The notes under the pieces: model-generated | The model's input: only the letters and a program-made list of their open reading frames with translations | Database searches by the model: none | Told to the model about the DNA's origin: nothing | NCBI RefSeq assembly: GCF_019880245.1 | Contig: NZ_CP082287.1 | Coordinates: 62,001-126,000, forward strand | Length of the DNA: 64,000 nt | Source: Halobaculum roseum | GTDB taxonomy: Archaea; Halobacteriota; Halobacteria; Halobacteriales; Haloferacaceae | Direction of reading: 5' to 3' | Part shown: one piece after another, positions 43,535 through 51,923 of the stretch | How positions within the stretch are numbered: the first letter of the stretch is position 1 | How the letters are laid out: each line of letters opens with the position of its first letter | Translations under genes and position numbers: made by a program

Positions 43535-45064
43535 ATGGAATTCAACACCCCAAAGCAAACGGTCGCGGAGGCAACGCGGACCACCAACTACGAAGGTGGG
43601 GACGCGTTCGAGCCTGCCGACCCCCGACTCGCACTGTACAAGCGCACGATCAACCAACTGCTGGAGGGCTCGTTCTACGAGACCGATGACGAACAGCTCG
43701 CTGCTGTCGTTCGCCAGTTCGATGCCGCCGCAAACGAGGACCCGGAGTTCGTCCTGAAGCTCGCGGCCTATGCGCGCCAGGAGCTCTACTTGCGGGACAT
43801 CCCACAAGTACTGCTCGTGCTGGCAGCCAACGACGACCGGTTCAAGGACGACTCCCCCGAGTCGCTCATCCGCGAATGGGCGCCGGCGATCATCCAGCGG
43901 ATGGACGAGACGGCCACCGCGCTCGCGGTCCACGATCAGCTCTTCGGCGTGACTGCGCCGTGGCCGCTTCGACGCGGGATCGAGGACGCGCTGGTGGAGA
44001 TGGCCGACGCCTACACGCTGGGCAAGTACGACCTGTCGCGGCGCGAGGTGACGCTGCACGACGTCTTCAACCGCGTCCACCCCACGCCCGTCGACGCCGA
44101 GCAGGAAGCGCTCTTCGAACGGTTCATGCGCGGCGGCCTCGACGACTATCCCGACGTCGACCCGTTGCCGTCGCCCAACACGTGGGAGACGGTTATCTCC
44201 GAGCGCGGCAACACCCAAGCCGCCTGGGAACTGCTCATCGAGGACGACGAGTACACGCTGCCCATCTTCGCGTCGATCCGGAACCTCCGGAATATGCTCG
44301 AAGCCGGCGTTCCGGAGGACACCGTCGTGGATCACCTCGACCTGGAGGCAGTCCGACACGCGCCGCTGTACCCGTTCCGGTACTACCAGGCCTACACCGC
44401 GCTGCAAGACGCGGATGTCCAGGCACCAGCGGTCGAGCAGTGGCTCGAAGACGCAATTGATGTCGCGGTCGAGACGGTGCCGGGCGGATTCGGCGATACC
44501 TTTGTCGCGGTCGACCTGTCGGGATCGATGGATCAGCCGCTGTCCGCGAACAGCACGCTCCGATTGAAGGAGATCGGTACGTTGTTCGGTGCGATCCTGG
44601 CCGACCAGGGTGTCGACGTCGGCGGGTTCGGCGACGACTTCCAGACCGTTCCGATGCACGTCGACACGCCAGTCCTGCAGCGCCAAGCGGCGGTGTTGGC
44701 GATCGACGAAGACGTCGGGAACTCGACGAACGGCTGGAAGGTAATCGATTACCTCCGCGAGCGAGGTGAGCCCGTCGAACGCATCGTCGTCTTCACCGAT
44801 ATGCAGATCTGGGACAACACGCCGTTTACAGCCCGCGATTCCCAGACGGTCAAGGACGCGTTCGATGCGTATCGGGACGAGGTGTCTGCGGACACCGCGC
44901 TGTATCTCGTCGATCTCGCGGCCTACGGCGACCTGGTGACGCCAGAAGGCTACGAGAACGTCTACAACATCTCGGGGTGGTCGGAGAACGTCCTCTCGTT
45001 CATCGAACACGCCGAGAATCCGAAGCAGATCATCGATGAGATCGAGGCGTTCGAGCCGACCTAG
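43535..45064 (+). CDS. TROVE-domain (Ro60-like) RNA-binding protein
   Basis: A 509-residue protein. Residues 15-310 are helical repeats of the TROVE type (RLALYKRTINQLLEGSFYET, KLAAYARQELYLRDIPQVLL, LPIFASIRNLRNMLEAGV). From residue 320 a von Willebrand A domain follows, with a complete metal site DLSGSM and later RIVVFTDMQIWD. Ro proteins are rings that bind Y RNAs and misfolded RNA ends and work in RNA quality control. ATG 43535 is chosen; upstream in-frame codons overlap tRNA-Arg. It sits inside a tRNA array, with tRNAs on both sides in the same direction, which points to tRNA or tRNA-like substrates or partners. Confidence 0.9.
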   Translation: MEFNTPKQTVAEATRTTNYEGGDAFEPADPRLALYKRTINQLLEGSFYETDDEQLAAVVRQFDAAANEDPEFVLKLAAYARQELYLRDIPQVLLVLAANDDRFKDDSPESLIREWAPAIIQRMDETATALAVHDQLFGVTAPWPLRRGIEDALVEMADAYTLGKYDLSRREVTLHDVFNRVHPTPVDAEQEALFERFMRGGLDDYPDVDPLPSPNTWETVISERGNTQAAWELLIEDDEYTLPIFASIRNLRNMLEAGVPEDTVVDHLDLEAVRHAPLYPFRYYQAYTALQDADVQAPAVEQWLEDAIDVAVETVPGGFGDTFVAVDLSGSMDQPLSANSTLRLKEIGTLFGAILADQGVDVGGFGDDFQTVPMHVDTPVLQRQAAVLAIDEDVGNSTNGWKVIDYLRERGEPVERIVVFTDMQIWDNTPFTARDSQTVKDAFDAYRDEVSADTALYLVDLAAYGDLVTPEGYENVYNISGWSENVLSFIEHAENPKQIIDEIEAFEPT

Positions 45065-45091
45065 CCCTGTTCGGATCTTTTCTTTGAGGAT

Positions 45092-45164
45092 GCGCGAGTG
45101 GTGGAGTTCGGAAACACGCGGTCGTGCCACGACCGAGACGGACGTTCGAATCGTCCCTCGTGCA
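45092..45164 (+). tRNA. tRNA-Gly(GCC)
   Basis: Acceptor GCGCGAG/CTCGTGC with one G-T pair, U8 G9, short D stem GTG/CAC with GG in the loop, anticodon stem CGGTC/GACCG with loop GTGCCAC, T arm GGACG-TTCGAAT-CGTCC and discriminator A. It starts 27 bases after the TROVE stop and closes the array. Confidence 0.8.
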
Positions 45165-45223
45165 CTCGGAGTACAGTTGTCGAACATCTGGCCCGTGAGA
45201 CGCGCCTCAACGGAGATGATAAT

Positions 45224-45517
45224 ATGGCAGTATCCAATACCACCGACCTAGACTCGACGACAATTGCCGTCGTGACGATTCGAATCCCCTGCGGCGCGGA
45301 TGGGGACCTCGTCACTGACACTGAGAAGCGTATCTCGCGGCCCGAAACTATCGATGACGTCACGATTGACGAATTGGATAGTATCGAGCCACAGCTGTCG
45401 GCAACACTCATTACCGTCGAAATTACGGTCCGGTGGGCTACGGCGATTGGCGAGGAGGAAGTCAGAGACAGACTGGCTGGTGTCTCGGGACTTGAGTCAG
45501 TCAGACGGATTGCATAG
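45224..45517 (+). CDS. Small hypothetical protein after the TROVE array
   Basis: A 97-residue acidic protein: TTIAVVTIRIPCGADGDLVT and ATLITVEITVRWATAIGEEE suggest an alpha-beta fold with alternating strands. A final helix-strand (VRDRLAGVSGLESVRRIA) recalls ferredoxin-like folds. No family is recognised. It lies 59 bases after tRNA-Gly and may be cotranscribed with the array. Confidence 0.5.
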   Translation: MAVSNTTDLDSTTIAVVTIRIPCGADGDLVTDTEKRISRPETIDDVTIDELDSIEPQLSATLITVEITVRWATAIGEEEVRDRLAGVSGLESVRRIA

Positions 45518-45588
45518 GCCGTTCAGAACGGCATAGCCGAAAGTGTAGTAATCTATTTGACTGTTACCAGGATATTGGTAATTATTAG

Positions 45589-46263
45589 ATGTACGAACCG
45601 TTTGATGAGACGGCTGTTAGAGTGTTGCTCGCGGTCAATCCTGGGGATTCGATCCGAACGGTAGCCCAACATCTCCACACCCCCTACGAAACGGTTCGAC
45701 AAGCAGTCAATCAACTAGAGGATGCAGGGTATCTTCGATATGATGATGGACTGTTCGTGACCGACGATCGCGTCCGTAAGGCGGCACGAGACCTGCTGGC
45801 CACGAGTGCCGCCGTGAATCCACCGTCCATCGAAGAGGCGTACGTACTCCCACAGTTCGGTGACTGGCCCTTCGCCTTTACACAGGTGGACGCCGTCTAC
45901 GTGTGGACCCAAGGGGGCTATCAGGTTGGTCGCGAGCCCGGAGACTACCCGCTCTTTCTTGCCGTCCTTGAGAATGACATCGACGCCTGGCAGCGTTTTT
46001 TCGAACGGTTTGGAATCCCAACAGGATTTGAGCGACAACCGGAGGAATCATTTGAAGGTCCTCTCCAAGTCGTCCTCAACGAGCGTTCGGTGCTCAACCC
46101 CGACCACGTCGAAGGATATCCAGTCATCTCTCGGCGCGAGACGATAGAGTTCATGCGGAAGCATTATGCGACGTTTCAGTCAGCACTCGCTATGCTCGAT
46201 CGCATGTACGACGATCTCGATCTCGACGTTTCCTACCGTGAGTCAGAAAGAGAATGCTGGTGA
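45589..46263 (+). CDS. Winged-helix protein with C-terminal sensor domain
   Basis: A 224-residue protein. Residues 5-65 form a winged helix (VNPGDSIRTVAQHLHTPYET then VRQAVNQLEDAGYLRYDDGL). The remainder (AYVLPQFGDWPFAFTQVDAV, DYPLFLAVLENDIDAWQRFF, FEGPLQVVLNE) resembles the ligand or partner region of AbiEi-like haloarchaeal regulators. No nucleotidyltransferase follows. The function is unknown. Confidence 0.55.
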   Translation: MYEPFDETAVRVLLAVNPGDSIRTVAQHLHTPYETVRQAVNQLEDAGYLRYDDGLFVTDDRVRKAARDLLATSAAVNPPSIEEAYVLPQFGDWPFAFTQVDAVYVWTQGGYQVGREPGDYPLFLAVLENDIDAWQRFFERFGIPTGFERQPEESFEGPLQVVLNERSVLNPDHVEGYPVISRRETIEFMRKHYATFQSALAMLDRMYDDLDLDVSYRESERECW

Positions 46264-46410
46264 GTTTCACAGCAGCAATTGAATTATCGACCTCCTCCAC
46301 GGTGAGGTTTAATTGATTACCGTTGGTTTGACATCGACAGCGTTCCCGGGTTGCTATTTTTGAATAGTTTGCTATTCATACTCTTCAACCCGTGACGAGT
46401 CGATATCTGA

Positions 46411-46451
46411 TTAACCAACAAATCTATGCCGATACGCACTTTGTTGGTTAA
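46411..46451. repeat. Spaced inverted repeat TTAACCAAC...GTTGGTTAA, copy f
   Basis: Perfect arms, 23-base spacer, 16 bases upstream of the second DUF6788-like gene. The arrangement matches copy c at 26027. Confidence 0.75.
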
Positions 46452-46467
46452 CACGAGGCGACCGCTG

Positions 46468-46791
46468 ATGTCCTACGAACCACCGACGCCGCCGGCGGAA
46501 CTCCCGACAGACCTCGTCAATACGCTCAACGAGTCCTCTTCTGAACAGCTCCAGTACGTTGCCCGCTACGCTGAAGAGCTAGCTGAGCACAAAGCTCGCG
46601 AGGCACGTCTCGAAGAGGACTCAGATGAAAGCGAAATCGAAGAACGCCCCGACGATTTGCCGGACGACGTCCCGGCGAAGGCCACGATCACGATCAAGGA
46701 GATTAACGACAACCGCTACTACTACTGGCAGTGGCGAGAAGGCGAAAAAGTGCGTTCCCAGTATAAAGGCCCCGTCAGTCCCGACGAGTAG
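46468..46791 (+). CDS. DUF6788-like small protein, copy 2
   Basis: A 107-residue paralogue of the protein at 26082. The C-terminal strands ATITIKEINDNRYYYWQWRE and YKGPV are identical apart from a few changes, and the central helix is more diverged. Upstream inverted repeat and downstream C-rich repeats are also conserved, so a block of about 700 bp was duplicated. Its place beside orc1 links it to replication or copy control by context only. Confidence 0.6.
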   Translation: MSYEPPTPPAELPTDLVNTLNESSSEQLQYVARYAEELAEHKAREARLEEDSDESEIEERPDDLPDDVPAKATITIKEINDNRYYYWQWREGEKVRSQYKGPVSPDE

Positions 46792-46843
46792 ACGATAGTG
46801 AACTGTAGCTGAGTGTTTGTTCAGCGCAATTAGTAGCAGAGGA

Positions 46844-47100
46844 CACGCCCCAGAGTGTGAATGGATTCAACCCACCCCACACCCCTCAGTGTGAATGGGT
46901 CCGGTCAGTCCAAACAGGTAACACTCGGAGAGAAGATACCCACCCCACGTTTCCGTCGTAACTGGAGGTCGGTGGAGGGAACGCAGCCACGATCGAGGGG
47001 ATCACACCCCCCACGTTTCCGTCGTTTCGTCACCCGGCCAAAGTCGATTATTGGGAGTAGAAGACGACCTCGGATCACCCACCCCACGTTTCCGACGTAT
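46844..47100. repeat. ORB-like C-rich repeats downstream of DUF6788 copy 2
   Basis: Five units: two ACACCCC-type with CAGTGTGAATGG (46844, 46878) and three CACCCC-ACGTTTCCGTCGT-type (46938, 47002, 47075). They match the first half of the 26.4-27.0 kb cluster and lie at the 3' end of orc1. Confidence 0.55.
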
Positions 47101-47149
47101 CGAGAGATACACTCGTGATCAGGGGTGTGGTCAGCGACCGAAACGGGAG

Positions 47150-48427
47150 CTAGGCCAGGTCTTCCAGCCGGCTGTCCCGGAGGACAGATTTCAGCACGAT
47201 GCCGGTATCCTGAACCAGCCGATGCTCAAGATAACTGCCTTCACCCCGGCCACCACCGGTCCGAGTTGATTCAACGACACCGAGGAACGCCTGCTCTTTC
47301 AACAGCTCATAGACGCGGTGCTCGCTGAGAGTCTTCGCATCAGCCTTCTCTGTCGTCGCTTGATAGCGCTCGTAAATTCGGTTGGTAGAGAATCCATCCT
47401 CGTTCGGATTTTCCTCGGTGAGCAGCGCGAGCGAATAGAGGATGAATTTGACCTGTGTCGTCGACCCGCGTAGCAGCTCCTCGAACCGATCGATTTCAGC
47501 CCACTCCTGAGCATCACGAACGTGTTCCTCGACGACCGTCTCGACGTTTTCTCGTTCGGCTAGTTCGCCGGCGTGACGAAGAATTTCGATTGCCTTTCTG
47601 GCGTCACCGTGTTCTTGAGCGGCTAGTGCCGCCGTCAGCGGAATCACATCATCAGAGAGAACGCCATCGTGGAACGCGTCCCGTCGATGCTTCATAATCT
47701 CGCGAAGCTGATTCGCGTCGTAGGGTTGGAAGACGAACTCTTCCTCGCGAAGACTGGACTTGACGCGTTCGTTAAGCTGGTCACGATACTCAATCTTGTT
47801 GCTGACTGCGATGACGCCCAGGTGGCAATCTGCTTTCCCCGATTCGCGAGCCCGCGACAACTGCATAAGAATATCATCGTCATCGAGTCGGTCCACCTCG
47901 TCGAGAATGATGATGACTGACTCGTAGGCAGTATCCAGAATCTCCCAGAGATAGTCGTAGTATTCACCGCTGCCAATCCCTGCGCGCGGAATATCGAAGT
48001 CAGTCTCGTCCGTTTCGTTAAGTGAACGAGTTACCGTCCTGGCAACACGCGTCTGTGTGTTGTGCTGCGCGCAGTCGACGTAGACCGTGCCGACGGACAC
48101 ACCGTTCGACTCCGCGGCTCGTCGCGCTCGTTCGGTCACGTGACGAGCAACCAGTGACTTCCCCGTACCCGTTTTCCCGTAAATAATCACGTTGTTGGGC
48201 GGATCGCCACGAACGATCGGTCTGAGTTCAGCAGCAACGGCTTTGATCTCACCATCTCTGCCGACGATACGTCCGCTTTCAGGGACGTGGCCAACCTTCA
48301 GCAGCTCCTTTCGAGCGAAAATGTTGGCTCGGTCAGGGTCGTCTTCATCAAAGTCAAAGAGGGGATCGTCAGCGGGATCCTCGTAGCGGCCGTCGAAGTC
48401 AGAGAGTTGGGACGGTTCCTCAGCCAT
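47150..48427 (-). CDS. orc1: Orc1/Cdc6 replication initiator
   Basis: A 425-residue AAA+ initiator. Walker A is IIYGKTGTGKSLVARHV near residue 80 and Walker B is VIIILDEVDRLDDDDILMQL. Sensor 1 is LGVIAVSNKIEYRDQLNERV, and the C-terminal winged helix includes AKTLSEHRVYELLKEQAFLG. It recognises ORB repeats and loads the replicative helicase. ATG 48427 is chosen over a TTG one codon upstream. The origin-like repeat region begins just upstream, the usual arrangement for haloarchaeal replicons. Confidence 0.93.
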   Translation of the reverse strand: MAEEPSQLSDFDGRYEDPADDPLFDFDEDDPDRANIFARKELLKVGHVPESGRIVGRDGEIKAVAAELRPIVRGDPPNNVIIYGKTGTGKSLVARHVTERARRAAESNGVSVGTVYVDCAQHNTQTRVARTVTRSLNETDETDFDIPRAGIGSGEYYDYLWEILDTAYESVIIILDEVDRLDDDDILMQLSRARESGKADCHLGVIAVSNKIEYRDQLNERVKSSLREEEFVFQPYDANQLREIMKHRRDAFHDGVLSDDVIPLTAALAAQEHGDARKAIEILRHAGELAERENVETVVEEHVRDAQEWAEIDRFEELLRGSTTQVKFILYSLALLTEENPNEDGFSTNRIYERYQATTEKADAKTLSEHRVYELLKEQAFLGVVESTRTGGGRGEGSYLEHRLVQDTGIVLKSVLRDSRLEDLA

Positions 48428-48472
48428 CAATATAAGACATCGCGGATGGGACCTACTTAATGATTTGGCTAC

Positions 48473-49436
48473 CTCGACCAGAGTGTAAATCGGGCTATGG
48501 TCGTCTTCTGATGTTTTGTCGCTGCCGTATCATCCTCACAAAGGGTCGAGTCGGTCCCGAGTGAAATCGGATTCGGAGCGACAGTTACCGACGCAGACGG
48601 GCACCCCCAATCCAGAGTGAAAACGCCGGACTGGAGCGGGTTTGACACACCCCTAGTCAAGAGTGAATAGCCCTCCAGCCGGAGAGCAGAGTACTTGGTT
48701 GAGGCAACACCCCTCGTCCAGAGTGAAAGCTCCGGTGTGACGAGTTGGAGTGGAGTGTGGACCCCGAGTGACAGTGACGAGCGTTTGTCGGCACCCCCAA
48801 TCAAGAGTGAAGACGCAGGCCAGATCTCCAGCCGAAGCAAAGCAGGGTACAGTAGGAACTGTCGGGATTGGGTGTCTTGATTACGGTTGACGAGGGAGAT
48901 ACCAATCCCGATTTCGGCCTTTGATGCCGCTTAGCTGGTTGGCGAATAGTCAGAATGACGATTGTTCCTTCAACGTCTCATAATACACTGACGACGGAAT
49001 CGAACCCCCACACCCCTCGTCCAGAGTGAAACGCTACGAGAGTCCCTCGGTTGACCGGGCGGAAACCACACGGCGAGTCGGCTGAGAAGTGCCGAAATCA
49101 CAAGGCGTGAGACGTGTATCTCTCTAACAGCAGTCGTCACACAGCCGAGGATCCTCTAAACATACCAATCTACATAGTATTACCTAGAAGTTTTATTACT
49201 ACCTGCTCCTTACCATTCCCCAAGTGCATTCAGCACACAAAGGAGGACGAAGGCGGCATTCGTCCGGGTGGTTTCGAACCGCTACTTGTGTTCCCTGTTT
49301 CATTCCTTCCCTGTTTTCCCGTCTCAGGCTGTCTATCCGTGATTCTTGCTGACCACCTCTCACGAAAACCCCTATTTCCCGTGGACCTCACCCCACACCT
49401 CTGATTGGTTTTCACTCTGGACGAGGGGTGTGTGGG
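48473..49436. repeat. Putative replication origin with ORB-like repeats
   Basis: Direct copies of CACCCC-Y-NGTCCAGAGTGAAA or close forms start at 48473 (weak), 48601, 48647, 48707, 48791 and 49008. One inverted copy lies at 49410-49436. Between 49008 and 49410 is an AT-rich stretch (49156-49204) suited to unwinding. Repeats facing each other across an AT-rich segment next to orc1 are the standard haloarchaeal origin design. The irregular spacing rules out a CRISPR array. Frames overlapping this region are not credible genes. Confidence 0.75.
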
Positions 49437-49479
49437 CGAGGTATTCTCTCCGGCTTCCAGTCCGTGTCTCCACTCAGTA

Positions 49480-49520
49480 TTAACCAACATATCTCCTGAC
49501 ACATCGACAGTGTTGGTTAA
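49480..49520. repeat. Spaced inverted repeat TTAACCAAC...GTTGGTTAA, copy g
   Basis: Perfect arms, 23-base spacer, at the edge of the origin region and two bases from the polB stop codon. No gene starts next to it, unlike most other copies. Confidence 0.7.
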
Positions 49521-49522
49521 TC

Positions 49523-51682
49523 TCACTCAATCTCGGTGAAGGCGGCCAAGTTCGTTTCCCTAGTTTCCGCGATCTCGCGTTGAATCTCCGTCCGATCCCA
49601 GCCAAGCGGTGACAGCACACTCTCAACAGCTCTGACGAGTTGCGTCTCGTAGTACGACGCATCGTACGACTCGACCTCCTCGTGAGTCAACGCGACCCGT
49701 TCTCGCGAGCTTTTCTTGTCGTCGACGACCACGTACTCGATGTCTTGGCCTGGATGAACAGCGAGATCCTGATCGCGAGCCCGCTTCAGCGCCGCCACGT
49801 TCTGGGTGTTTTGCGTGTATCCCTCCAGCGGCTTGGAGACACGATTCCGTTCGACGAGCTGCTCGACCGGCACCGTTCCAGCGTGGAGGCGCTTGATAGC
49901 ATCCTGAAGACAGTCGAGTACGGCGTCCGGAGATCGAGTCGCGTCGAGCCGTTCGAGACAGTTCCGCTGGACGTCCTCGATGAACGGCGGGGTTGAGCGC
50001 TGCCGGGCTTCGATGCCTCTGATCTTAAAATCGTCGTCGCCGGCGACCTTCCCGAAATACTTCGTCAACGCGCCTGCGTTGCTCTCGCGCTGCGGGACGA
50101 ACGCCACCCAGTCGTAGTGCGCCTCGTGTTCGAGCCGAATCTCGACGCGTTCCGTAATCTCCGTCGCGAGCGTCTCGAGGTCCTCGCGGTCCTCGTCGTC
50201 GACGTCGGGGTCCGGGGTCACCCAGATGGAGTCGACGATCCCGTGGACGACCCGCCAGCCGCCGGCTTCCAGCCGTTGTTTCGCCGTCAGCAGAATCTCG
50301 CGAGCGAACGCGTTGATTGCCTCGTGACACTCGATACGGCCGAATTTCGCGTTGCTGAACCCTTGATAGCCGAAGCAGGCGACGAGGATCCACTTCAGCG
50401 CTCCCGACCGCCCTTCGAGTTCCGCCAGGCGGTCCTCGTCGGGGTCGTCCCGTTCCTTCTCGCGCCGGATGGCCGCCTTGATCTCGTCGCGTGCGTCGAT
50501 GATCGGCTGTAGCACGTCGACGAGGTAGCCCCGGTCGTCGCAGATCGAGTACCCGAGCCCGGGGACGTCGTCGCAGTCGCTGTGGCAGTCACATCGGATA
50601 ACGTCCGGCGAGACGTTCCGGGTACAGATGATGTTCGGATACAACGAGGAGAAGTCGAGTTCGTGGACGTTCTCGTGGAGGCCGACCTCGGGCGCGAAGA
50701 TGAAGCCGCCGCGGTCGGCGTCGTGGAGCGTCCCCATCGGCTTGTAGAACTCGTGGCGCCAGGAGTTCCACGGCACGAGGACGCCGCGGTCGTGGGCCTC
50801 GCAGATCTGGATCGCCGTGAGGACGTTCCCGATCGACGCCCACGCGAGCTCCTGGACGGGCTTTTTCGAGCGCGACACGAGGTCGAGAACGCCGTCGAGG
50901 TTCGTCTCTCCGTAGAAGAACGTGTTCGACTCGTCGATAATCGCCCGGCCGGGCACGTTGTACCGCGCCGGCGAGTGGCCGACGCGGCCGTAGCTCGAGT
51001 ACGTCGACCGGCTCGCGAGTTGCTGGTAGTCGACGTCCGGCCACCGACTCAGCGAGAAGTCGTCGACGCCGGCGTCCGTCGCCATCTCGTACAGGGTCGG
51101 GACGATCTCGCTCGTCGAACAGACCAGGACGTCCGGATCGTGTGCGTCGAGCGCCTCTTGGACGGCGGTCAGGATATCCGTCGGCGAGCCGGTGACGGTG
51201 TCGCCGGCGACGGACAGTTCCTCGTAGACGTCGTTGCTCGTTTCGGTCACCGGAATACTGAGCCGGAGCGTCGACAGCTCGCTCGCCGGCGTCGGATCGG
51301 CACCGGTCTCCAGACAGTATCGGAACTCTCGCGAGAAGTCGACGTTGAAACAGGCGAGATCCCCGACTGGATACTCCGACAGCTGGCGCGCTTGCCGGGC
51401 AAGTGGGGTGACGCGGTCGATGTGGGCGACATCGACCGCGAGAACGGCCTCCTCGTCCCGTCGAAAGCTGGGGCGTCGCGCAACCAGTTCGGTCGCGACG
51501 ACGTCCGGGTGCTGGTCGTACACCGATTGGAGGGTTGTGAGATCGAGGTCGGTCGCTGGGTCGCGAGCGGCGACGTAGAAGCGTGGGGTGTACTTGTCTC
51601 GTTCTGTTACGACGGCACCGTCGGTGGTCGCCTCCCACTCTAGAACGCGGCCTTCGTCCAGGAAGTCGATTGTGAACGGCAT
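49523..51682 (-). CDS. polB: Family-B DNA polymerase, exonuclease-defective
   Basis: A 719-residue polymerase starting MPFTIDFLDEGRVLEWEATT. Motif A is ELDFSSLYPNIICTRN, motif B is KWILVACFGYQGFSNAKFG and motif C is VHGIVDSIWV. In motif C the usual DTD is IVD, so only the second Asp is kept. The exonuclease motifs are not seen: a LSTLRLSIPV stretch stands where DxE is expected and LVCSTSEIVPTL where the second motif should be. It resembles PolB2-type inactive or specialised polymerases. It reads away from the polB fragments and the RecA-like gene further right. Confidence 0.85.
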   Translation of the reverse strand: MPFTIDFLDEGRVLEWEATTDGAVVTERDKYTPRFYVAARDPATDLDLTTLQSVYDQHPDVVATELVARRPSFRRDEEAVLAVDVAHIDRVTPLARQARQLSEYPVGDLACFNVDFSREFRYCLETGADPTPASELSTLRLSIPVTETSNDVYEELSVAGDTVTGSPTDILTAVQEALDAHDPDVLVCSTSEIVPTLYEMATDAGVDDFSLSRWPDVDYQQLASRSTYSSYGRVGHSPARYNVPGRAIIDESNTFFYGETNLDGVLDLVSRSKKPVQELAWASIGNVLTAIQICEAHDRGVLVPWNSWRHEFYKPMGTLHDADRGGFIFAPEVGLHENVHELDFSSLYPNIICTRNVSPDVIRCDCHSDCDDVPGLGYSICDDRGYLVDVLQPIIDARDEIKAAIRREKERDDPDEDRLAELEGRSGALKWILVACFGYQGFSNAKFGRIECHEAINAFAREILLTAKQRLEAGGWRVVHGIVDSIWVTPDPDVDDEDREDLETLATEITERVEIRLEHEAHYDWVAFVPQRESNAGALTKYFGKVAGDDDFKIRGIEARQRSTPPFIEDVQRNCLERLDATRSPDAVLDCLQDAIKRLHAGTVPVEQLVERNRVSKPLEGYTQNTQNVAALKRARDQDLAVHPGQDIEYVVVDDKKSSRERVALTHEEVESYDASYYETQLVRAVESVLSPLGWDRTEIQREIAETRETNLAAFTEIE

Positions 51683-51780
51683 TCCTGTAGAACAAATAGG
51701 TGGTATTCCGGATAACCGATGGCGTGTCACTTCCGGATTTCAGAGAACGATGTTCTCTCTCGCAACCATCTCGGTCACGT

Positions 51781-51873
51781 CGACGACGGATGTTGGTCGT
51801 ACACCGACTGAGGGACCGTAAGGTCGAGGTCAGCCTCTGGGGCGTGAGGGAAGACGTAGAAGCGTGGGGTGTA
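51781..51873 (-). pseudogene. polB fragment B (codons from YTPRFYV)
   Basis: The minus strand encodes YTPRFYVFPHAPEADLDLTV then PQSVYDQHPSS, matching residues 31 onward of the intact PolB (YTPRFYVAARDPATDLDLTT LQSVYDQHP). It begins exactly at the right end of the TnpB element at 51874. It is the continuation of fragment A at 55932-56030. Confidence 0.75.
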
Positions 51874-51910
51874 TTGACATCCTCCCACGGCTGAACCGTG
51901 GGATTCCTCC
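51874..51910 (-). mobile_element. Right end / guide RNA scaffold hairpin of the TnpB element
   Basis: On the minus strand GGAAT is followed by CCCACGGTTCAGCCGTGGG and AGGATGTCAA, a hairpin at the typical position after tnpB. The next bases (TACACCCCACGC) are polB sequence and would serve as the guide. Confidence 0.7.
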
Positions 51911-51923
51911 GGTGAGGCTGTGG

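Noticed and set aside
43358-45187. 609-residue open frame antisense to the TROVE gene
   Set aside because: It is the mirror of a strongly recognised protein in GC-rich DNA. Its product is Arg/Val-rich and unlike haloarchaeal acidic proteins.
48469-49404. Frames inside the origin region (123 and 96 residues)
   Set aside because: They are built from the C-rich origin repeats or have poor codon use and Cys/Phe/Pro-rich products without motifs.
48473-49436. CRISPR array
   Set aside because: The repeats are irregularly spaced, vary in sequence, include an inverted copy and sit beside orc1. They fit ORB sites.
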